Shown here one piece after another: positions 32,538-40,739 of a stretch of 64,000 nt of DNA. Source of the stretch: Geobacter sp. UBA6151 (GTDB lineage Bacteria > Desulfobacterota > Desulfuromonadia > Geobacterales > Pseudopelobacteraceae); contig DIUT01000046.1 in the NCBI GenBank assembly GCA_002423105.1, forward strand, positions 22,814 to 86,813. Direction: 5' to 3'. Every line of letters begins with the position of its first letter. Within the stretch, counting starts at the first letter, position 1. The notes under the pieces are model-generated. The model was not told the DNA's origin and ran no database searches. It saw nothing but the letters and a program-made list of their open reading frames with translations. Both the position numbers and the translations under genes were made by a program.

Positions 32538-33608
32538 ATGAGCCGTTTCGTACAAATTCACCTGTTGACATCATATCCGCCTGCCAACCTTAACCGTGAC
32601 GATCAGGGACGCCCCAAGACCGCAAAGATGGGCGGCTATGATCGGCTGCGTGTTTCGTCCCAGAGCTTAAAACGGGCCTGGAGAACATCTGATCTATTTC
32701 AACACGCGCTGAGCAAACATGTTGGAACAAGAACAAAGCTTTTGGGTGTGATGGCATACGAAAAACTTGTTGCCGGTGGTGTAAAGGAAAAACAGGCCAA
32801 GGAATGGGCGCAAAAAATCGCTGGGGTTTTCGGAGCGTTGAAAAAAGCCAAAGAGAAGGACTCGCTGGTTGATTTGGAAATTGAGCAACTCGTACATGTG
32901 AGTCCTTCAGAGATTCAGGCTATTGAAAGTCTGTTGGGAACGCTCATGTCCCAAGGCCGTGCTCCAGAAGATACAGAGCTTGATCTGTTGCGTATCCAAG
33001 GACAGTCTGCTGACATCGCCATGTTCGGTCGTATGCTCGCGTCTTCACCTTCATACAACGTTGAGGCTGCCTGCCAGGTGGCCCATGCTATCAGCGTACA
33101 TCCGGTGGTGATTGAGGATGATTATTTCACCGCCGTGGACGACCTGAATGACGGCAGCGAAGACGCCGGGGCGGCCCACATCGGTGAAACCGGTTTTGCA
33201 GCTGGATTGTTCTATTCCTATATCTGCATCAATCGCGCGCTGTTGGTGGAAAATCTGGGGGGAGATGAGGAGTTGGCACAAAAGTCCATCAAAGCCTTAA
33301 TTGAGGCGGCGGTGAAGGTTGCTCCCGAAGGCAAACAGAACAGTTTTGCAAGCCGTGCCTATGCCAGTTACGTTTTGGCAGAAAAGGGTGATCAGCAGCC
33401 ACGTTCTCTGTCGGTGGCGTTTCTCAAGCCGGTTACCAGCCAAGGGATTGAAGGCACTGATTTTGGCACGGCGGCGGTAGATGCCCTGACCACTCAGCGT
33501 AATAACATGGACGTTGTCTATGGCCCATGTGCCGATGCATCCTGCGAGATTAACGTGTTTGAAGGTAAAGGAACCTTGGCAGAACTCTTGAAATTTGTGG
33601 CCGAATAG
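32538..33608 (+). CDS. cas7: Type I-E Cascade backbone subunit Cas7 (Cse4/CasC)
   Basis: This 356-residue RAMP-type protein would be present in six copies along the crRNA. It starts MSRFVQIHLLTSYPPANLNRDDQGRPKTAKMGG, very close to family consensus, followed by RLRVSSQSLKRAWR. AAGGAGG precedes the ATG by 9 nt. It is 23 nt after casB and 9 nt before cas5. Confidence 0.96.
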   Translation: MSRFVQIHLLTSYPPANLNRDDQGRPKTAKMGGYDRLRVSSQSLKRAWRTSDLFQHALSKHVGTRTKLLGVMAYEKLVAGGVKEKQAKEWAQKIAGVFGALKKAKEKDSLVDLEIEQLVHVSPSEIQAIESLLGTLMSQGRAPEDTELDLLRIQGQSADIAMFGRMLASSPSYNVEAACQVAHAISVHPVVIEDDYFTAVDDLNDGSEDAGAAHIGETGFAAGLFYSYICINRALLVENLGGDEELAQKSIKALIEAAVKVAPEGKQNSFASRAYASYVLAEKGDQQPRSLSVAFLKPVTSQGIEGTDFGTAAVDALTTQRNNMDVVYGPCADASCEINVFEGKGTLAELLKFVAE

Positions 33609-33617
33609 GGGGCGATC

Positions 33618-34433
33618 ATGAAATATCTTCTGTTTCGCCTGTATGGCCCCTTGGCCAGTTGGGGTGAAATTGCGGTGGGGGAATCCCGGCATTCCGCAGT
33701 TTATCCCGGCAAATCTGCCCTTCTGGGGCTGATTGCGGCGGCGCTCGGTATTCGCAGAGACGAGGAACAGCGGCAGTCAGCGCTGGCTACCGGATACCGT
33801 TTTGCTGTCAAGGTCATCAGCGCCGGTCATCCTCTCCGGGATTACCATACCGCCCAGGCCCCTGATTCGGTCGGAAAATTTGTCTATCGTACCCGCCGTG
33901 ACGAGCTGGTGCTAGGCAAGGAACGACTTGGTACCATCCTTTCCAGCCGTGAATACCGCTGTGATGCGTTCTCTCTGGTGGCGGTCGTGGCTGAAGATGA
34001 TGCGCCGTATTCGTTGGATGAAATCCGGGAGGCGCTGATGAAACCATGCTTTCATCTTTATCTTGGTCGTAAATCCTGTCCTGTGGCTGCACCGTTGAAT
34101 CCTCTTGTGCGGGATGCGGTTGGTTTTGGCGATGCGCTGGACAACTATCCCTATGGTGCCCTGTTTCTCTCACGCTGGCTGATAACATCAGCACGAAAAG
34201 AAACTACAGAAGGTGGAAAACTGGCTGAAGCACCATCGCTGGCCAAGTTTTCGAGGGAAGACGAAACTGTCTTTGCATATAACAAACAGCCGGTGCGCTA
34301 CTACTGGGAGGGAAATGCCGATGACCTTGTGTCTCAGCAATCTCTAACCCGGTATGACCAGCCGCTATCCCGCGGCAGGTGGCAATTTACCCAGCGTACT
34401 GAACACCTGCGTATCGGAAAGGGGGACTGCTGA
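33618..34433 (+). CDS. cas5: Type I-E Cascade subunit Cas5 (CasD)
   Basis: This 271-residue RAMP protein would bind the 5' handle of the crRNA. The N terminus LLFRLYGPLASWGEIAVGESRHSA carries the Cas5 signature, then PGKSALLGLIAAALGI. The last base of its stop is the first base of the cas6 ATG (TGATG), so the two are translationally coupled. It is some 45 residues longer than E. coli CasD. Confidence 0.94.
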   Translation: MKYLLFRLYGPLASWGEIAVGESRHSAVYPGKSALLGLIAAALGIRRDEEQRQSALATGYRFAVKVISAGHPLRDYHTAQAPDSVGKFVYRTRRDELVLGKERLGTILSSREYRCDAFSLVAVVAEDDAPYSLDEIREALMKPCFHLYLGRKSCPVAAPLNPLVRDAVGFGDALDNYPYGALFLSRWLITSARKETTEGGKLAEAPSLAKFSREDETVFAYNKQPVRYYWEGNADDLVSQQSLTRYDQPLSRGRWQFTQRTEHLRIGKGDC

Positions 34434-35311
34434 TGTATTTTTCCAGAATACGCATCAGGCCGGATGTTCGGGATCTTCATCTGTTAGTCAGTGGAAACGG
34501 CTATGGAGCACATCAGTTGCTGTGGAAACTCTTCCCGGGTGACGAAAAACGTTCATTTATATTCCGTGAAGAAGTCGCCAGGGAACAGATGCCGTTTCAT
34601 AAGGGTGTAAAGGGGGAGCCAGTATTTTATCTGGTATCGGGATCACAACCAATATTCGATCATCCTATATTTGCCGTTGAATCTAAAACATACGCGCCCA
34701 AACTTGCCAATGGAGAACGCCTTGCATTCAGGCTGCGTGCCAATCCGACAATTGCCCGCAAGGGAGAGGGTAAGAAAAACTCTTCCCGTCATGATGTTGT
34801 GATGGATGCTCAGTATCATTTGTTACGTGAGATTGCCGCTGATATGTCAATTTCAACCCTCGGTGATAAATCAAAGATCAAGAAGAGCATTATTGAGGCA
34901 TGGCGTCAGATTGCCAATTCGCAGGGTACTGAAGAAAGATTGCTGGGTATAATAGCTGAAAATGATCGTTATGCTGAAGTGCCGATAACTAGCCTGAAAC
35001 CGTTTGAACTGCTTGATTGGGCTCTAAAAGCTCAAATGGATAAGGCGCTTGAGACATGGTTTGCCGGGAAGTGTGAGAGGCTTGGTTGTGCCATGGTTTG
35101 GGATGATTTGAAAAGGCGTTTGAAGTTCCAGGCAGAGGGGTATCAATGGCATGCTCTGCCCAGAAAAGGAAAAGATGCTGGATTCAGTTCAGTCGATTTT
35201 GAAGGTGAAATTGAGGTGATGGACACGGAGCTGTTTACCAAAGCGTTGTTTGACGGCATCGGCCCGGCAAAAGGCTTCGGCTGTGGCTTGATGCTTGTCC
35301 GGCGGCTATGA
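34433..35311 (+). CDS. cas6: CRISPR RNA endoribonuclease Cas6e (CasE/Cse3), extended
   Basis: The 292-residue nuclease cuts pre-crRNA at the base of each repeat hairpin and stays on the 3' handle. The N-terminal catalytic pair is Y24 and H27 (GYGAHQLLWKLFPG), matching Tyr23/His26 of well-studied Cse3. The C-terminal Gly-rich loop GIGPAKGFGCGLMLV is intact. E. coli Cas6e has 199 residues; the extra length lies between about residues 130 and 235 and is a charged, helical-looking insertion. The reading frame is followed in the same frame by more than 90 open codons after the stop. Confidence 0.93.
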   Translation: MYFSRIRIRPDVRDLHLLVSGNGYGAHQLLWKLFPGDEKRSFIFREEVAREQMPFHKGVKGEPVFYLVSGSQPIFDHPIFAVESKTYAPKLANGERLAFRLRANPTIARKGEGKKNSSRHDVVMDAQYHLLREIAADMSISTLGDKSKIKKSIIEAWRQIANSQGTEERLLGIIAENDRYAEVPITSLKPFELLDWALKAQMDKALETWFAGKCERLGCAMVWDDLKRRLKFQAEGYQWHALPRKGKDAGFSSVDFEGEIEVMDTELFTKALFDGIGPAKGFGCGLMLVRRL

Positions 35312-35320
35312 ATCAAAGAC

Positions 35321-35346
35321 GGGCGGCCACATGGGGCCGCCCCTAC
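35321..35346 (-). repeat. REP palindrome h, after cas6
   Basis: On the minus strand it begins GTAGGGGCGGCCCC and ends GGCCGCCC. It is opposite in orientation to copy g, so the two bracket cas3-cas6. Confidence 0.75.
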
Positions 35347-35413
35347 GAAATCGGATGCGAAACAGGCTGGTGTAGCAAACGAGGATCTTGCAAGTGGTGA
35401 ATGTAATCCAGTT

Positions 35414-35626
35414 CGTGACATTTTGTCACGGGTTGGTTTAGTTGTCCGGAATCCCGGACAACTGGATTTCTGGTCATTTTTGCAGCGAACTGTTGCAAAA
35501 AGTGCAACAGTTTATTGCCCAATTGAGCGTGAATTAAGCTCCAGAAGTGGAAGAAAAAGCAACCGGCAAATGATAGGGGCAACTTGTGCCGTCTGGAAAT
35601 GAACTGCCGAGGAATCCTCGGCAGTT
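35414..35626. other. Cluster of four perfect hairpins between cas6 and cas1
   Basis: The gap of 391 bp between cas6 and cas1 has no recognised gene. It holds four perfect inverted repeats: CGTGAC/GTCACG (35414-35430), AGTTGTCCGG/CCGGACAACT (35440-35463), AACTGTTGCA/TGCAACAGTT (35488-35512) and AACTGCCGAGG/CCTCGGCAGTT (35602-35626). None has a clean U-run. The frame of cas6 stays open through 35602 after its stop, suggesting decayed coding sequence. The last 75 bp before cas1 are AT-rich and could hold a promoter. Confidence 0.6.
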
Positions 35627-35702
35627 GCAAATTCCGAATGTATTAATATGTATCAAAAAATCACAACAACTCGTTACCCAAATCTGCTGATAAAGGCAAG
35701 CC

Positions 35703-36626
35703 ATGACCGTACCCATCCTGCCTCCTCTGAAGCCCCTGCCCATTAAAGATCGCATTTCGGTGGTCTATGTGGAGCGGGGCAATCTTGACGTTATCGACGG
35801 CGCTTTTGTGGTGGTGGATGTCACCGGCGTTCGTACCCATATTCCCATCGGCATGGTGGCCTGTCTGATGCTTGAGCCTGGTGCGCGGGTGTCCCACGCG
35901 GCGGTGGTGCTGGCGGCGCGGGTAGGCTGTCTGCTGGTCTGGATAGGTGAGGCCGGTGTGCGGCTGTATGCCGCCGGTCAGCCTGGTGGGGCGCGGTCGG
36001 ATCGGCTGCTGTATCAGGCCAAACTGGCTTTGGATGATTCGGCCCGTCTGAAGGTGGTACGCAAGATGTACGCCCTGCGTTTTAAAGAAGAACCGCCGGA
36101 ACGGCGCAGTGTAGAGCAACTGCGTGGCATTGAAGGGGTGCGGGTACGCAAGATGTATGATCTGCTGGCCCAACAGTACGGGGTGGAGTGGAAGCGGCGC
36201 AATTACGATCATACCGAGTGGGAGAGCGGTGATCTGCCCAATCGCTGTCTGTCCTCAGCTACTGCCTGCATTTACGGTATCTGCGAGGCAGCTATCCTGG
36301 CGGCAGGTTATGCCCCGGCGGTTGGGTTCATCCATACTGGCAAGCCGCAGTCGTTTGTGTATGACATTGCCGATATCTTCAAATTTGAAACCGTGGTGCC
36401 GGTAGCCTTCCGTGTTGCCGCCAAAAAGCCCCGTGATCCGGAGCGTGAGGTGCGTCTGGCCTGTCGGGATGCCTTCCGGCAGAGTAAGTTGCTGGACAAG
36501 ATCATTCCCACCATCGAAGAGGTGCTGGCGGCAGGTGAGGTTGAGCGGCCAAAAGCCCATGAAGAGGCGGTGGATATTGCTATTCCCAACAAGGAGGGGC
36601 TGGGCGATGCTGGTCATCGTAACTGA
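35703..36626 (+). CDS. cas1: CRISPR integrase Cas1 (type I-E)
   Basis: The 307-residue metal-dependent integrase works with Cas2 to insert new spacers. The catalytic residues are E144 (LRGIEGVRVRKMY), H211 (GFIHTGKPQSFVYD) and D221/D224 (DIADIFKFE), each offset by three from E. coli Cas1. The sequence is type I-E throughout. AAAGGCAAGCC precedes the ATG. It overlaps cas2 by 20 nt. It is separated from the Cascade operon by a non-coding, hairpin-rich gap, so it may have its own promoter. Confidence 0.97.
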   Translation: MTVPILPPLKPLPIKDRISVVYVERGNLDVIDGAFVVVDVTGVRTHIPIGMVACLMLEPGARVSHAAVVLAARVGCLLVWIGEAGVRLYAAGQPGGARSDRLLYQAKLALDDSARLKVVRKMYALRFKEEPPERRSVEQLRGIEGVRVRKMYDLLAQQYGVEWKRRNYDHTEWESGDLPNRCLSSATACIYGICEAAILAAGYAPAVGFIHTGKPQSFVYDIADIFKFETVVPVAFRVAAKKPRDPEREVRLACRDAFRQSKLLDKIIPTIEEVLAAGEVERPKAHEEAVDIAIPNKEGLGDAGHRN

Positions 36627-36915
36627 AAATGTGCCCTCCCGTCTGCGTGGAAGGTTAGGCCTCTGGCTGGTTGAGGTGCGGGCTGGGGTCTATGTGGGTG
36701 ATGTCTCGCGTCGGGTGCGGGAAATGATCTGGCAAAATCTTGAGCAGGGGATTGAAGATGGCAATGTGGTCATGGCCTGGACATCCAACAACGAGTCAGG
36801 TTTTGACTTTCTGACGCTGGGTGCAAATCGGAGAATTCCGGTTGAGATGGATGGTATCAAGCTGGTGTCATTTCTGCCGGAGGGCGGTAAGGAACAAGGT
36901 GTTTCGGGGCCTTAA
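36607..36915 (+). CDS. cas2: CRISPR adaptation protein Cas2 (type I-E)
   Basis: The 102-residue protein is the dimeric core of the Cas1-Cas2 integration complex. It starts MLVIVTENVPSRLRGRLGLWLVEVRAGVYVG, the I-E form of Cas2, and includes WTSNNESGFDF. AAGGAGGGG lies upstream of ATG 36607. The much longer open frame that begins at 36412 runs inside cas1 in another frame and is not real upstream of this ATG. The array leader begins directly after its stop. Confidence 0.96.
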   Translation: MLVIVTENVPSRLRGRLGLWLVEVRAGVYVGDVSRRVREMIWQNLEQGIEDGNVVMAWTSNNESGFDFLTLGANRRIPVEMDGIKLVSFLPEGGKEQGVSGP

Positions 36916-36998
36916 AAAGGTGAGTATTTTTGGGTAAAAAAATCGGTAGAAATGTGGTCTTTGGAAATTGAATGTAATTTTGAATAGATACAGGAAGT
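36916..36998 (+). promoter_or_regulatory. CRISPR leader
   Basis: This 83-nt AT-rich tract lies between cas2 and the first repeat. TTGGAA (36961-36966) and TAGATA (36985-36990) are 18 nt apart and form a plausible promoter. Leader position is supported by repeat orientation (same as E. coli I-E) and by the degenerate repeat at the other end. Confidence 0.75.
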
Positions 36999-39900
36999 AT
37001 GTTCCCCGCACCCGCGGGGATGAACCGATTGTCATGGCCGTCTCCTTTGTGGTTTTGTTATGTTCCCCGCACCCGCGGGGATGAACCGGATATTGAAACG
37101 TGATGCGAGTAAGGACAGCAATGTTCCCCGCACCCGCGGGGATGAACCGATTTATCCGCTACCCTTGTATGCTCTGACGTTCATGTTCCCCGCACCCGCG
37201 GGGATGAACCGCACTGATTCTGGCCGGACAGCGACAGGCTGAGATGTTCCCCGCACCCGCGGGGATGAACCGGTATTGACGCACCAGGGGGTTTTCACGG
37301 GAGAATGTTCCCCGCACCCGCGGGGATGAACCGCCCCATGGGTTGTGGATCATGAACAGGCTGTTATGTTCCCCGCACCCGCGGGGATGAACCGATTACG
37401 AAACCGCGCAGAAGTACGCCAAACAGATGTTCCCCGCACCCGCGGGGATGAACCGCGATGATTCGGGAGTTCAACGAGGAAACCGGAATGTTCCCCGCAC
37501 CCGCGGGGATGAACCGGTCATGATCTGTTCTTTACCGCAATCCGGGCAATGTTCCCCGCACCCGCGGGGATGAACCGCTCTGGCCGCTTCATCCCCTGAC
37601 ATCTTTAGAATGTTCCCCGCACCCGCGGGGATGAACCAGGGGAGGGAGGGGCGAACAACCTCCCCAATGGGATGTTCCCCGCACCCGCGGGGATGAACCG
37701 TTCCATGGCTTTTCCTTTCAGAAGGGGTAGTCATGTTCCCCGCACCCGCGGGGATGAACCGTGGCCGTTTGCAATGAAGACGTTGCAGAAGAGATGTTCC
37801 CCGCACCCGCGGGGATGAACCGGTTGATATACTCCTGAAACTGGGCAAACGATTATGTTCCCCGCACCCGCGGGGATGAACCGTTCACTAACTAAACCCC
37901 ATTGGGGAGGTTGTTATGTTCCCCGCACCCGCGGGGATGAACCGCACCCCGAGCAGAACGACGGGACTTGCGAACGATGTTCCCCGCACCCGCGGGGATG
38001 AACCGTAGACGGATTGAGGGCGCTCTATGTCACAGCCATGTTCCCCGCACCCGCGGGGATGAACCGTCTTCGCGGTGGGTGGCCGGTTCTGCCTGGCAAT
38101 GTTCCCCGCACCCGCGGGGATGAACCGGTCACTATTGAGGAACAACTATAATGACCATGATGTTCCCCGCACCCGCGGGGATGAACCGGGGGAACCAATG
38201 CCAGAACACTACACCAGCAAATGTTCCCCGCACCCGCGGGGATGAACCGGGGTAGAGGTGGTTGTCCACAACATCAGCCACATGTTCCCCGCACCCGCGG
38301 GGATGAACCGACGCACCGCCGATGATGATATCTCCGGCTGTGATGTTCCCCGCACCCGCGGGGATGAACCGGCGGTGCGGTAGCTGATCATGGCTATGCC
38401 GTAATGTTCCCCGCACCCGCGGGGATGAACCGCTGCTCCAGTTCGGAGAAACTGAAATCTGCAAATGTTCCCCGCACCCGCGGGGATGAACCGCCAGCCC
38501 ATGTTTAACGCCTCCATCCGGTGACATGTTCCCCGCACCCGCGGGGATGAACCGAACAAATTCGGAATGTGGGCGACGCGCTTGCAATGTTCCCCGCACC
38601 CGCGGGGATGAACCGCCCGGCAGCATCCCCGCTCCGACCCTTAATGCATGTTCCCCGCACCCGCGGGGATGAACCGCGAGAAGTGCTGCGGCCCATGACT
38701 GGTGCAAAATGTTCCCCGCACCCGCGGGGATGAACCGGCGGTTATGGTTGATGTTAATCCGCCGTGGATATGTTCCCCGCACCCGCGGGGATGAACCGAC
38801 GTTGTTCTCGATCCCCCATGATTCGTTGCCATGTTCCCCGCACCCGCGGGGATGAACCGGCTGGTGATGAACAACAAATGGCTGCCGCGTCATGTTCCCC
38901 GCACCCGCGGGGATGAACCGAACTATTCGGCGGATACATAGAGAGAACTGAGATGTTCCCCGCACCCGCGGGGATGAACCGTCTACACAGACTGGCTGGA
39001 TCGCTACATCACCATGTTCCCCGCACCCGCGGGGATGAACCGATGAGGGTGCCGCCGACCTGGATGCCTTTGGCATGTTCCCCGCACCCGCGGGGATGAA
39101 CCGCTCGATAACATCACCAGCCCGCTGGATGCACGATGTTCCCCGCACCCGCGGGGATGAACCGGCCTCGGCTGGTGGGCCAGAGGTCTACGGAGAATGT
39201 TCCCCGCACCCGCGGGGATGAACCGCGGTTGTTGTAGCCGGGAAGCAGGCGCACAAAATGTTCCCCGCACCCGCGGGGATGAACCGGCACTTGCAGAGGA
39301 TGCAGCCGGAGTGCTGGAATGTTCCCCGCACCCGCGGGGATGAACCGGACAGCGAGATCCATACCATTCTAAAACCGCAATGTTCCCCGCACCCGCGGGG
39401 ATGAACCGCGGCATGGTCTGTTTCGGCTACCGTGCTACTTATGTTCCCCGCACCCGCGGGGATGAACCGCTGAGTTCTGGTTGTGGCTGTCAACATGGGC
39501 GATGTTCCCCGCACCCGCGGGGATGAACCGGAAACAATCACGGGCCACGGCTTTCGCGCTATATGTTCCCCGCACCCGCGGGGATGAACCGCCACACTAC
39601 AAAATCTATGATCTCTGCCTGGAATGTTCCCCGCACCCGCGGGGATGAACCGACTTTCAGAATAGCCGCCGCCGCCGCCTCCGCATGTTCCCCGCACCCG
39701 CGGGGATGAACCGCCGCCGGTGTTCGCCCTTACGCTATCCATATCATGTTCCCCGCACCCGCGGGGATGAACCGATATGAAAGAGTATGCGGTTCAAGCG
39801 GTGAAAATGTTCCCCGCACCCGCGGGGATGAACCGATTTAAGCTATCCCCCTGTTATCATTATTTATATGTTCCCCGCACCCGCGGGGATGAACCGATGT

Positions 39901-40263
39901 TAGGCATGAAATCCGGTCTTTTCACCGAATGTTCCCCGCACCCGCGGGGATGAACCGATGTCGATATCGACCGGCGCATGATCACCGTCATGTTCCCCGC
40001 ACCCGCGGGGATGAACCGCATGTAGCGGCAGCGCTGCCCGCTGCCGGGCTATGTTCCCCGCACCCGCGGGGATGAACCGGAGCAGGTCCTTGATAGGTGC
40101 ATAATCTTTTTATGTTCCCCGCACCCGCGGGGATGAACCGTTCGGGAATACTGGCAATGTACTCGGATTGTTATGTTCCCCGCACCCGCGGGGATGAACC
40201 GGAGGCGATTGCTCGGATTGCTGCGGGTCTGGAATGTTCCCCGCATGTGCGGGGATGAAACCG
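36999..40263 (+). CRISPR. Type I-E CRISPR array, 54 repeats and 53 spacers
   Basis: The repeat is 29 nt, starting ATGTTCCCCGCACCCG and ending CGGGGATGAACCG, with a CCCCGC/GCGGGG hairpin core. Repeat starts step by 61 nt (29 + 32), counted through the whole array; spacers 3 (37150-37182) and 11 (37639-37671) are 33 nt. Repeats 1-53 match the consensus except repeat 11, which ends in A instead of G. The last repeat (40234-40263) is degenerate: CACCCG becomes CATGTG and one A is inserted near the end. Spacers 11 and 15 overlap by 18 nt on opposite strands. Many spacers are open in a frame and look protein-coding, as expected of phage or plasmid targets. No identical spacer pair was found by eye. 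Confidence 0.98.
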
Positions 40264-40448
40264 GCGAAGTCGTTGGCCTTCATCTGGATTTTGAAGCCAT
40301 CTGGCTGACACAGGCACAGATTGCGGAACCTTTTTCAAACTACACCACAAATGTAACGCTGAATCTGAAAGCTGTTTTTGCTGAGGGAGAGCTGACGAGG
40401 ACAACTTGTAAGGATTGCTTACAAGTTCGTCTGGAAGGAAAATCGTGA
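40264..40448 (+). pseudogene. Internal fragment of a RhuM-family gene
   Basis: Directly after the last repeat, the frame encodes EAIWLTQAQIAEPFSNYTTN, then VTLNLKAVFAEGELTRTTCK and ends LQVRLEGKS. This matches the WLTQxQxAxLF...EGEL block of RhuM virulence-associated proteins, whose exact function is unknown. The N terminus is absent (the frame runs back into the CRISPR repeat) and the gene stops after about 55 codons of a protein usually over 300 residues long. Confidence 0.6.
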
Positions 40449-40499
40449 AGGTTCCCGCAGCCTGTGGCACTAACTGTCGATAATTTTTACCACAGGCTG
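40403..40499. other. Two perfect hairpins in and after the RhuM fragment
   Basis: AACTTGTAAG/CTTACAAGTT (40403-40427, 10 bp, 5-nt loop) lies inside the fragment. CAGCCTGTGG/CCACAGGCTG (40458-40499, 10 bp, 22-nt loop) lies after it. They resemble the hairpins between cas6 and cas1 in size and style. Confidence 0.5.
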
Positions 40500-40518
40500 T
40501 GGCAAAAACATTAAAGGC

Positions 40519-40544
40519 GGGCGGCCACATGGGGCCGCCCCTAC
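40519..40544 (-). repeat. REP palindrome i, beyond the array
   Basis: Minus-strand copy, identical in its core to copy h, lying 13 nt before the second RhuM fragment. Confidence 0.75.
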
Positions 40545-40556
40545 AAAGGCATTGCT

Positions 40557-40739
40557 ATGAAACAACAAGATGTCATCCACTCCTCCGCTGAATTCATCCT
40601 TTACCAGACCGAAGACGGGCGCACCCGGATCGAAGCTTGGTTTCAGGAGGAGACAGTTCTTGTTCCCTATCTGCCATCCGGCGTATACTCCAGTTACTTG
40701 TTTCCGGGAGAATTCCATGCTGACCCTTCCCACCTATGA
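40557..40739 (+). pseudogene. N-terminal fragment of a RhuM-family gene
   Basis: The frame encodes AEFILYQTEDGRTRIEAWF followed by QEETV, the N-terminal signature of RhuM-like proteins (xxIxxYQTEDGxTxIEVRxxxETVWLT). Similarity ends after about 35 codons, and the frame then runs into the start of the threonine dehydratase gene. It is either a second truncated copy or the displaced N terminus of the fragment at 40264. Confidence 0.55.

Noticed and set aside
35343..35630. A 95-codon minus-strand frame between cas6 and cas1
   Set aside because: It starts within a hairpin, lacks a Shine-Dalgarno and resembles no protein I know. The hairpins are the stronger signal there.
36412..36606. Upstream extension of cas2 in the same frame
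   Set aside because: It runs inside cas1 in another frame. The Cas2 protein begins at the ATG at 36607, which has a good Shine-Dalgarno.
37060..40246. Several open reading frames of 60-340 codons across the CRISPR array, rich in GSSPRVRGT- and RFIPAGAGN-type repeats
   Set aside because: They are translations of the 29-nt repeat and spacers. The repeat lacks stop codons in some frames. They have no ribosome-binding sites and the array is non-coding.
40717..40739. Reading the RhuM N-terminal fragment as an intact 60-residue protein
   Set aside because: Similarity ends after about 35 residues and the rest overlaps the dehydratase start in another frame, so it is called a pseudogene.
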